Shown here in pieces: positions 32,983-39,636 of a DNA stretch of 39,636 bases (positions are counted from its first letter, which is position 1; every line of letters starts with the position of its first letter). Position numbers and translations under genes: made by a program. This DNA is from UM-FILTER-47-13 sp964445195. Lineage in GTDB: Bacteria > Pseudomonadota > Alphaproteobacteria > Micavibrionales > Micavibrionaceae. The stretch covers positions 1 through 39,636 of the forward strand of contig CAYUKA010000020.1 of assembly GCA_964445195.1 (NCBI GenBank). Reading direction: 5' to 3'. Below the pieces are notes generated by a model, which searched no databases, was not told the origin of the DNA, and was given only the letters and a program-made list of their open reading frames with translations.

Positions 32983-34000
32983 AGACATGCAGCATACGAA
33001 ACCGGCAAACAAGTCACAGTGCGGTTTTACACTGGTTGAGATGGCTATTGCGCTGCTTATCTTTAACCTTGTTCTGGGCGCGGCGCTTGTGACGTACACA
33101 AGATATCTGGCTGCAGGAAAGGAAGAACGCACGTTTGCCCAGATCGAGTTTGTCGCCGATGCCATTTCCCTGTTCGCGCAGCAGAATATGCGCATTCCCT
33201 GTCCGGCGAATCCGGCTGCAGCAGCCGCAGCTACAGGATATGAAGACCAGTCCGCAGCAGTGCCTGGTACCCCGGTGGAATGCAACAGACTGGAAGGCAT
33301 TTTGCCGTATGCGACACTCGGGCTGCCGGAAGATCTCGCCAGGGACGGGTTTAACAATTACTACACATACCGTGTCTCCCCGGCACCCTCTGTGGATTTT
33401 CGTGGTGTAGACCTGCGCGCCGCCCCGATCGCTATCGGCAACTGGTGTATGACCAAACCGCTTTGGGACGTTGATCCGCCGGGGACTGCCGACCATGTGA
33501 ACCCGGTCAAGGCTGCGTTTTGCTGCGGCTCTTTTATTGATATTGCCGGAGGGCTGAATACAAGCCCGGATACAGATATCCTGATTTACGGCCCTTCCGG
33601 CGATCCTCTCGATGCGGAGGATGCCCTGTTTCCAAGTCGCCAGGCCGCCAGGACCGGATCTGATGGCGTGGCCGAATACACCGGCGTAGGAACAGAGGTT
33701 AATCCTGCCAGTCTTACAGGAACATTCCAATCAACCTTTGTGGCCTATGTTCTGGTGAGTCACGGCCAGAATGAGGATGGTGCCTTTGGTAATAGCGGTG
33801 TGCGCAGTGCAACCTCCTCCGCGCCGGAAACTGAAAACAGTGATGGGGATCGCGTCTTTTTCGTTTCGGACAGAATTTCATCGGACACTGCGGGACTCAC
33901 GACATCTCTGTTCAGGCCTGATATCGATGATATTGTCTTCTGGCAGAGCCCATCCCAGATTTTAACCCGGCTTGGGGAGGAATCATGCACAAGACCGTGA
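32969..34000 (+). CDS. Minor pilin-like protein, paralog 2 of 4
   Basis: A 343-aa prepilin starting at GTG 32969, 14 bases inside the previous gene, after AGAGGGATA. The leader ends CG (Gly19) and the mature start FTLVEMAIALLIFNLVLGAA has Glu at +5. It shares with its neighbours RIPCPANP, GILPYATLGLPED, FNNYYTYRV, KAAFCCGSFID, VLVSHGQNEDGAFG, IDDIVFWQS and the C-terminal ESCTRP. The overlap with both flanking genes shows that the first three paralogs are one transcription and translation unit. Confidence 0.82.
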   Translation: MKNLKDMQHTKPANKSQCGFTLVEMAIALLIFNLVLGAALVTYTRYLAAGKEERTFAQIEFVADAISLFAQQNMRIPCPANPAAAAAATGYEDQSAAVPGTPVECNRLEGILPYATLGLPEDLARDGFNNYYTYRVSPAPSVDFRGVDLRAAPIAIGNWCMTKPLWDVDPPGTADHVNPVKAAFCCGSFIDIAGGLNTSPDTDILIYGPSGDPLDAEDALFPSRQAARTGSDGVAEYTGVGTEVNPASLTGTFQSTFVAYVLVSHGQNEDGAFGNSGVRSATSSAPETENSDGDRVFFVSDRISSDTAGLTTSLFRPDIDDIVFWQSPSQILTRLGEESCTRP

Positions 34001-34890
34001 TGTCACATTTAAAGAATCAGCGCGGAGCCGTTCTAATCGACCTGACGGTCATGCTTTTGATATCGGGTATTCTGATTGGAGGCGCAATCCAGTTCTCCGA
34101 GTTTTTCGCGCAGCGGGAACGCGCGCTCCGTACCGAAGCGCGCATGGAGGTCATTATCAATGCGCTATCCAATTATGCGCAGACAAGATGGCGCCTGCCC
34201 TGCCCTGCCGAGCCTGACTCCGGCTCTGGGGCTTATGTGGCACCGTTCGGGACTGAGCGGGCAACTTGTGGGGCCGTTGCCGGCGATGTTCACGGTATAG
34301 TTCCTTACCGGACGCTGGGCCTGCCCGAATATTACGCAAAAGATGCGTACGGGAATTTCATGACCTATATCGTCAGCGCCGCCTTTACCGGCAATAATGA
34401 GATTGTGGCAGGCGGGCCGGGGAGCAATCCCGTACAAAGACGTCAGGCTTATGCGCTGGAAGCGGGGAACGACGGCCTCATCCCAAAAGCCAAATTCTGC
34501 GGCGCGGGCGCTGGAGCGGCTCTGGACCTTGAGCAAGGGGGGCAATCTCCTTTGTTAGCTGCCAGAAACACCGTCACTCTGGATGCCCAAAACCTTGCAG
34601 CCGGCCCGCCGGACGTTAATTTGTACCGGGAAGATCCGGTGACGACACTGGCAATGGCCCTCGTGAGTCACGGGCCGAACGGGTTTGGCGCATACCGGCC
34701 TGACGGCACGAATGATTGCACAGAAGGCGGCAACACCGAGCAGGCAACATGCGGCCAGAATAATATCGTCCGGTTAGAGCGCGATGTAAACAGGGCCGGC
34801 GGCGGCAATGAATTCGATGATGTGGTCGTGATCATGACCCAGGAGCAGATCTATGCCGAGGCTGGCGGCGGATCGTGCGAAGCCCCCTAA
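33985..34890 (+). CDS. Minor pilin-like protein, paralog 3 of 4 (Asp at +5)
   Basis: A 301-aa protein with a strong GGGGAGG ribosome site; it overlaps the previous gene by 16 bases. Its leader ends RG (Gly14), but the mature start is AVLIDLTVMLLISGILIGGA. The usual Phe at +1 is Ala, and the conserved Glu at +5 is Asp. Shared motifs are RLPCPAEP, GIVPYRTLGLPE, YGNFMTYIV, KAKFCG, ALVSHGPNGFGAY, EFDDVVVIM and GSCEAP at the C-terminus. Glu5 normally aligns the incoming subunit with its neighbour. An Asp or missing Glu is typical of tip subunits such as GspK/PilX-type proteins, so this may cap the pilus. Confidence 0.8.
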   Translation: MHKTVMSHLKNQRGAVLIDLTVMLLISGILIGGAIQFSEFFAQRERALRTEARMEVIINALSNYAQTRWRLPCPAEPDSGSGAYVAPFGTERATCGAVAGDVHGIVPYRTLGLPEYYAKDAYGNFMTYIVSAAFTGNNEIVAGGPGSNPVQRRQAYALEAGNDGLIPKAKFCGAGAGAALDLEQGGQSPLLAARNTVTLDAQNLAAGPPDVNLYREDPVTTLAMALVSHGPNGFGAYRPDGTNDCTEGGNTEQATCGQNNIVRLERDVNRAGGGNEFDDVVVIMTQEQIYAEAGGGSCEAP

Positions 34891-35015
34891 AACCATGAAA
34901 TCGCTGTACTTTCAATACTCCTACTGCCTCGAAATTAACTAAACTTTTATCTATTTTCGGTAAAGTATCATTAGATCGTTACACATGTGCGGGTCAATGC
35001 AGGCAAGGGGAAAAC

Positions 35016-37091
35016 ATGAATAATCAAGGTTTTACACTTTTTTTGGTGCCGGTCATTCTGTTGTTTGTAGGGCTGTTTTTGGCAGAAACCCTGCAAAAAG
35101 CGGAAGTGAAAACTTTTTATGAAGAAGTGCAGACGCAAAGTACGATGGAACGCGTCGAAAAAGTGCTTGCGGCCTATGCGCATCGAAACAATCGCGTTCC
35201 ATGTCCGGCCGATCCATCTGTAGCGCCCGGCACGGCATCTTTCGGACAGGAAGAGAACGGTGGCACGCGCGCAGCGCCATGTCTGGTTCAGGAGGGTATT
35301 GTCCCGTTTCGCACGCTTGGCCTGACGGAATCCGATATCAAGGATGAATGGGGGAATTATCTGACATACGCTATCAGCCAGGCTTTTGCGCGTGAGCCCG
35401 AATTTAAGTTTGCAAGTTACCCTGCGGGAGGCGAGCCTGCTGATCTTCTGCCAATTGGGTATGAATCCGGCGATGAGGCAGATATCGGCAGTTATCAGGC
35501 TTTGGTCAGCGCATTTGTACATGAACATTGCCGTCAGACGGGCACATGGGTTGATACAATATCGGAACACGCTGCCGCAAGTGGTACGGGAACGGCCAAT
35601 TTTGCGCTTGAATCGGCCAAAGATATCAACCGCAATCTGTTTAAAGCGCAATTCTGTTGCGCCAGCTATATTGACGGAACAGCCAGCGGAGGACCGTCTA
35701 AAAAGGCAAAAGTGAGCTTCCGCACGGATAACCCGCCTGTATCTCCGGACTACATGGATCCTGCCAATCCCTATTACTACGGGAATTACGGTACAGACAG
35801 CATGAGCCAGGAAGATCGCATCGATTTGGCGTGGTCGGACTATGCGCTGGATCAGGAAGCGCACGACAAGGCCGCCGAATTCGTAGCTGCGATAGACGAC
35901 GCGGACTCGACCATGATGGGCATTAATTTCGAGAGCGTGCCCGGTGACGAGACAAAACTCGCTTCGCAGCTGGTCACAGGTACGAGCGATGCAGACGTCG
36001 GCTTCGTCGGCTACAAGTCGGACGCCCCTAACCCACAGCTACTTGGCAGCAGTGGCGCCGAAGGAGAAGGTATCGGCATTTCCTACAGCGATACGGGAAA
36101 CTACAAATTTCACAGCCGGTACAAAGATATCCCCGTGGGTACCTGGATCCCCCCCCGGGACACTATAGAAAACCTGTCGGTCGTGTTCAGGGATAAAAAC
36201 GCCCGTGATGTTATTTTCAACCTCGCGGATGTTGGTCCGAATAACGACAATCACCCTTTTTACTTCAGCCTCGAGTTATTCCATAAGGACGAACCGAATA
36301 CACCGATTGTTGTTCATGATGCCGCCATTCTGGAAGACAGGAATGATGACTTTAACGCGAACGTGGAAATCAGGGTGGATGAGCTGGCAGCGGAAATTAA
36401 AATCGCGAAAGGTCTTGCTGTCGACGAGGATTTACCCGAAGGCTTCCTCAGCGAAGTCGGTATTGGGACCGTTGTCTTTCACAGCGGCTTTATGAAGCCA
36501 TATGAAAAATATGACAGCGTCGCGCATGGTACAGGCGCTGCCGCGCTGTACGTATTTGATCTGACAAATCCGGCTGATAAAACAGGCATTGCCGATTACA
36601 ATCAGGATGGAGTCTGGGACCCCCTGGGAGCCGATACCGGGCCGTCGTGGATTTTGTCCGGCATGGAATACAACATTGCGGATTTGACGGCAACCTCCAC
36701 CGGACCGCTCGGAAATGACCTGATCGTCAGGGGGGATGACGGAAATGCCGTCCTGCCCGAAAGAGGAACCGGCGCTTTCGGAGCGGTCAGTAATCCTCAT
36801 GATGTCAGCGTAGACGGCCCGGTTGACGGGAATGTCGAAGCGCCGGCTTTCACGCTGATCAGTCATGGTCAAAACGGGGCAGGAGCTTTTATCATTGGCA
36901 CAACAGGACGTTTGCCAACCGATATTGCGGGCACGAACGAGCTTTTGAATACGGACGGTGACCGTGAATACCATGACCGCCGCCGCGTGATTTCAGGCGA
37001 CGCTAACCACTTTGACGATATCATCGTCTGGGGATCACAGTTCGGCCTTTATAACACATTATCAAATGGAACCTGTGAAACCGCGCTTTAG
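35016..37091 (+). CDS. Large minor pilin-like protein with an inserted domain, paralog 4 of 4
   Basis: A 691-aa protein starting at ATG 35016 with AAGGGG. It has a very short leader, MNNQG, then FTLFLVPVILLFVGLFLAET. The +5 residue is Leu, so Glu5 is absent. The paralog core is complete but split: RVPCPADP (61-67), GIVPFRTLGLTE (94-105), WGNYLTYAI and KAQFCCASYIDG (210-221). After an insertion of about 370 residues come TLISHGQNGAGAF (about 613-625), HFDDIIVWG and GTCETAL. The insertion (about 235-605) has alternating hydrophobic strands (SVVFRDKNARDVIFNLADVG, FYFSLELFHKDEP) like a beta-sandwich. Size and missing Glu5 fit a tip adhesin. A 125-base gap separates it from paralog 3. Confidence 0.8.
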   Translation: MNNQGFTLFLVPVILLFVGLFLAETLQKAEVKTFYEEVQTQSTMERVEKVLAAYAHRNNRVPCPADPSVAPGTASFGQEENGGTRAAPCLVQEGIVPFRTLGLTESDIKDEWGNYLTYAISQAFAREPEFKFASYPAGGEPADLLPIGYESGDEADIGSYQALVSAFVHEHCRQTGTWVDTISEHAAASGTGTANFALESAKDINRNLFKAQFCCASYIDGTASGGPSKKAKVSFRTDNPPVSPDYMDPANPYYYGNYGTDSMSQEDRIDLAWSDYALDQEAHDKAAEFVAAIDDADSTMMGINFESVPGDETKLASQLVTGTSDADVGFVGYKSDAPNPQLLGSSGAEGEGIGISYSDTGNYKFHSRYKDIPVGTWIPPRDTIENLSVVFRDKNARDVIFNLADVGPNNDNHPFYFSLELFHKDEPNTPIVVHDAAILEDRNDDFNANVEIRVDELAAEIKIAKGLAVDEDLPEGFLSEVGIGTVVFHSGFMKPYEKYDSVAHGTGAAALYVFDLTNPADKTGIADYNQDGVWDPLGADTGPSWILSGMEYNIADLTATSTGPLGNDLIVRGDDGNAVLPERGTGAFGAVSNPHDVSVDGPVDGNVEAPAFTLISHGQNGAGAFIIGTTGRLPTDIAGTNELLNTDGDREYHDRRRVISGDANHFDDIIVWGSQFGLYNTLSNGTCETAL

Positions 37092-37518
37092 GCTCAGGAC
37101 TCATTAATTTCGTAAACTCGGGAGCAGCTATCAGCTTCTCATCATGGGGTAGAGTGAGCGTAACTTTGGCAATCTCAGAATTCGTGGCGCACGCGGTATC
37201 GATACGCAGGCCCACTGAATTATGTTGACATAACATCACCGTTTTTTTACCTTGCCTCGTTATGTTTACAGGCAAAGACCATAGCTGCTTTTTCCATTAC
37301 ACAACGCAAGAAAAGTGGTTGGATATTCAGGGCAAGGGCGATCGGGATCATAGCGACTTAATCATATCAGCTCAATCTGATTTTCCCGCCGGCACTCCCG
37401 GATTAAAACCTGTAACACCACTCAACAGGAGAGCACATACACCAGGACTCGATGCAAAGGCCTATCAGCCTGCTCTGTGGGGGATGCTGTCCCCTTTTCC
37501 TGTTTCATGGTTCGTCAA
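37092..37518. other. Gene-poor stretch with unassigned coding traces
   Basis: No recognisable gene. A + strand frame opens at ATG 37262 (FFHYTTQEKWLDIQ, later GLDAKAYQPALWGMLSPFP) and runs to 37639, but it has no ribosome site and its last 120 bases lie over the helicase remnant. The FHYT start is faintly like that of ADP-ribosyltransferase-type small proteins, which is too weak to name. On the - strand a protein-like stretch (TNSEIAKVTLTLPHDEKLIA) runs into the end of the last pilin gene. Palindrome ATGTTGACATAACAT lies at 37222-37236. This is the boundary between the pilin genes and decayed accessory DNA. Confidence 0.4.
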
Positions 37519-38700
37519 TTACCAGGATGCAGAGGTGCCGAAGGCTCCTGCCTCTTGCTCGCGAAAGGCCGAAAGGGCGTCTGAAAAATCCTCCCGGGCG
37601 GGAGGCTCTGCGATGTCATGCCACTTCTCGGACGATTGATAATCCGGCACGGCGACAACGACCTTTTTGTCAGTGGCTAACGCCTTGGCGAAATCCTCAT
37701 TGAATCCAGCAGCCAGCTTCTCACCCGACAGGATCAGGCGTTCGCCGTTTCCGGCATCGTTGGCGGGCTCAATTGTAGCTCCTGGCAGCCGTCCGAAGGC
37801 GCGTATGAAGTCAGTCTTGGATTGAAGGGTTGCCGACAAGTAGACCCTGCGGACGCCACCGCCGAATACGTCCAAAGCCAAACTTGGGAGGAAGCATGGG
37901 CCGATCTCGAAGACCCCGCGCGTGAAAACCGCAGCGCAGACTTGCAAGTGATCTTCGAGATGCGCAAACGGATACTTAAGGTCACCATCATGCTGTATGC
38001 CATTCCGCAGGAGAATTTCTCTAAGACGTTCAGCGCGTTCTTGCAGATATCGCGGCGGAACGAAAGCTGTGCTGTGCCGCTCAAGACCGCAGGCATCACG
38101 ATACTGTCCCATTTTACCCATGTCGCGGAAACAAGGCGAAAACAGCTCTTTGATCTCGTTGAAGAGTTCGGCATGGTCTCGGAGGCCGACACGAAGTGTA
38201 TAGGAGTCACGCAAGACGCCCTCGGCAACGTGGGCGTCATCGAAGACGATGGCGCCAGGAAAGTGCCTTCGCCTGATAGCGCTAAAACCATTAAAGAGTG
38301 CATGATATGTTGTGACACAGAACGCCTTCTCGGACTCGAAGAGATCGTTGCTGTATTGCCCTTCTGTCCTCGTTGTGCACGGTATCCCGATCTTCTCAGC
38401 CTCCCTCACGGTCTGGTTGACAAGATCAATCGTCGAGCAAAGGTAGACGACGTTGGGAATGCCCTCATTGACAAGAGACTGAGCGATAAGTAGCCCAGCA
38501 ATCGTTTTGCCCGCTCCTGTGTTGAGCGAAACAAGAACGTCACTGCGATCACGTACACTGTTCCATTCAGTGAGTGCTTGCGCCTGTCCGCGCCAGAGAT
38601 CGTTGGGCGTATCTTTAAGACTCGGCAGCGCCTCGAATATCTTGATAGGGTCCGTAGGCGTCGCCGGTTTATTGGCGCTACCAAGCCTTGAAAAATCCAT
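37519..38700 (-). pseudogene. SF2 DEAD/DEAH-type helicase, truncated N-terminal half
   Basis: A 393-aa remnant beginning MDFSRLGSANKPATP at ATG 38700; a TTG frame opening 24 bases earlier covers the ribosome site. Helicase motifs of the first RecA domain are intact: NTGAGKT (about 60-66, motif I), VFDDAHVAEG (motif II, DDAH at about 154-157) and YLSATL (motif III). The second RecA domain should follow but stops at ...GAFGTSASW. Just there another frame reads LCILVIDEP, the kind of strand expected a few residues later in such helicases, and then stops too. A small deletion with frameshift and loss of the 3' half has killed the gene. Helicases of this layout occur in defence and restriction islands. 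Confidence 0.75.
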
Positions 38701-38748
38701 CGTCAAATTACTGCTCCTCTCCAATGAAACCAGCCAAAGGCTGCTCAG

Positions 38749-38862
38749 TCATGCTTCGGCAAAGTGAGCGGAAAGCGCCTCGGCCTGCTGCAGAACATTC
38801 TGCACCGCTGCGTCCTGCAGGTCCGGCGGATAAAAGGGTTCTTCTATAATCGACTTGCGATC
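38749..38862 (-). pseudogene. C-terminal scrap of a type I restriction HsdR-like subunit
   Basis: An open - strand frame of 37 codons, with a stop at each end, encodes SIIEEPFYPPDLQDAAVQNV followed by LQQAEALSAHFAEA. The YPPDLQ.AAVQ.VLQQAEALSA pattern is what I know from the extreme C-terminus of HsdR motor subunits. It ends 48 bases before the helicase start, in the same orientation. It has no start codon and is only the tail of a lost gene. Confidence 0.5.
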
Positions 38863-38982
38863 TCATTGTTTATGATAAAATTTCTCTGAAAGACAAACGT
38901 GGTTATCGACCAATGATAAACCAGTTTAATCCCCTGCTTTGTAGCCACCGCCGATTTAGGTCCGATCCCTCAAAATCGCCCA

Positions 38983-39018
38983 AAAAAGACCGGCTCCGTT
39001 TGAGGAGCCGGTTTATTT
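38983..39018. terminator. Bidirectional rho-independent terminator
   Basis: A nine-base-pair stem, ACCGGCTCC facing GGAGCCGGT (38989-38997 and 39004-39012), has an A run on the left and TTTATTTT on the right. It can therefore stop transcription from either side. It stands between the restriction remnant and the IS1380-like element; a second small hairpin (GAGCG/CGCTC) follows. Confidence 0.75.
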
Positions 39019-39045
39019 TGCAAGGGAGCGCTGAACGCTCTCTAG

Positions 39046-39583
39046 CCTGAATAATTCATCAGCGCCGGTTCCGGAGCTGGCGGGCGCGACATAAGCCGTT
39101 GAGATCGTATAGGTTTCGGTTGCTGAGACCGCGCCTTTGCGACCGAACGGAGTTGTCCGCCCGCCATGGCCGAGAATGCCCCTTTTCTCCCCGGTCTGTC
39201 ACCCGTTTCGGGCAAGCCGGTTCACCTCGCCTTCGATGGTGGTCGGCTGACCTCGGATGCCGGCGTGGTGCTCTTGTCCGAGATCGAGCGCAAGCTCCAG
39301 ATCGCCGAGCGACTGGCTCGCTGCATCGCCGATCCACGGGCGCCCGAGCGGGTGCAGCACGGCTTTGCCGAGATGATCCGCTACCGGGCTCTGCTGATCG
39401 CCGCCGGTTACCCGGATGCCAACGACTGCGATTCTCTGCGTGACGATCCGGCCTTCAAGATGGCGGTGGGGCGCCTGCCCGAGACGGGGGCCCGACTCTG
39501 CTCGCAGCCGACCATGTCGCGGCTGGAGAACCTGCCGACGAAGACCACGCTGATCCGCATGATGGACGCCATGCTCGAGCTGT
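39046..39583 (+). mobile_element. IS1380-family insertion sequence, left part
   Basis: The element appears to start at CCTGAATAATTCATC, which has the look of an IS1380-type terminal repeat, about 120 bases before the transposase ATG. Base composition shifts to higher GC with long runs of GC-ended codons compared with the DNA to its left. The right end is not in the window. The element is broken at about 39584 by the next mobile element. Confidence 0.65.
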
Positions 39584-39600
39584 TGACCTGCCCCGCATAG
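39166..39600 (+). pseudogene. IS1380-family transposase, interrupted N-terminal fragment
   Basis: A 144-codon frame from ATG 39166. It encodes the N-terminal region of an IS1380-type transposase: VHLAFDGGRLTSDAGVVLLS, IADPRAPERVQHGF, MIRYRALLIAAGYPDANDCD, then TMSRLENLPTKTTLIRMMDA. Full members are around 440-460 aa, and the catalytic DDE residues lie beyond this point. After MLELL the frame enters foreign sequence (TGACCTGCCCCGCATAG) and stops at once. The fragment is therefore dead, interrupted by an insertion. Confidence 0.85.
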
Positions 39601-39636
39601 TGGTACCAGATCCAGAGTGAGTCACTGGTTTGGTTT
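39584..39636 (+). mobile_element. Terminal end of an IS3-like element inside the IS1380 transposase (runs off the window)
   Basis: TGACCTGCCCCGCATAGTGG opens the element, and CACTGGTTT follows. The first 13 bases from CCCC are identical to the solo end at 31801-31813. The abrupt end of the transposase similarity at 39583 marks the insertion point. The family call rests only on the TG start and the ATAGTGG core. Confidence 0.5.

Noticed and set aside
37021..37275. 84-codon - strand frame
   Set aside because: It overlaps the end of the last minor pilin gene and has no ribosome site. Its one protein-like stretch is too short to call a gene.
38822..39165. Search for tRNA or small RNA genes in the gap around the terminator
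   Set aside because: No cloverleaf or known RNA pattern was found; the stretch is IS end, hairpins and remnant DNA.

Overview
The window reads as chromosome of an alphaproteobacterium. The leucine genes, the NfeD/slipin pair and the pilin family all have an alphaproteobacterial look. A Micavibrionales- or Rhodospirillales-like host is my guess from protein style; no rRNA or other marker gene is present to prove it.

Region 1 (1-8200) is housekeeping. It holds the end of leuC, an HD-GYP-like protein, leuD, an MFS transporter and leuB, tightly packed on the + strand. A secreted trypsin-like protease lies convergent to leuB. An NfeD-type membrane protease and a slipin (SPFH) follow. The gaps here carry a family of palindromic repeats ending in CGTCATTGCGAG / CTCGCAATGACG. 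A small GIY-YIG nuclease gene, frameshifted near its start, sits between repeat copies.

Region 2 (8201-30663) is entirely on the - strand and is the centre of interest: a complete MSHA-like type IV pilus locus. In transcription order it runs: a 1429-aa RTX adhesin; PilB/MshE ATPase; PilC/MshG platform; a fused PilM-PilN; PilO/MshJ; an MshK/PilP-like protein; an ABC ATPase; an MshN-like TPR protein; prepilin peptidase; PilT; PilU; an MshL secretin lipoprotein; an ABC permease; a small membrane-anchored protein; a membrane-embedded AraC-type regulator; and the major pilin. The ABC parts recall the PilG-PilH-PilI transporter of the Myxococcus xanthus pilus locus.

Region 3 (30947-37091, + strand) begins with an unrecognised 262-aa protein. 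Four tandem paralogous minor-pilin-like proteins follow. They share an N-terminal pilin helix, a PCP motif, a [GA][IL]VPY..GL-like motif, a SHG-N motif, an (F)DD[IV] motif and a C-terminal Cys. The last one carries a roughly 370-residue insertion. They are good candidates for a pilus-tip complex exported by the region 2 machine.

Region 4 (37092-39636) is decayed accessory DNA. It holds a truncated, frameshifted SF2 helicase, a probable C-terminal scrap of a type I restriction HsdR, a terminator, and an IS1380-family transposase interrupted by what looks like the end of an IS3-like element at the window edge. A matching IS end lies alone upstream of the minor pilin genes.
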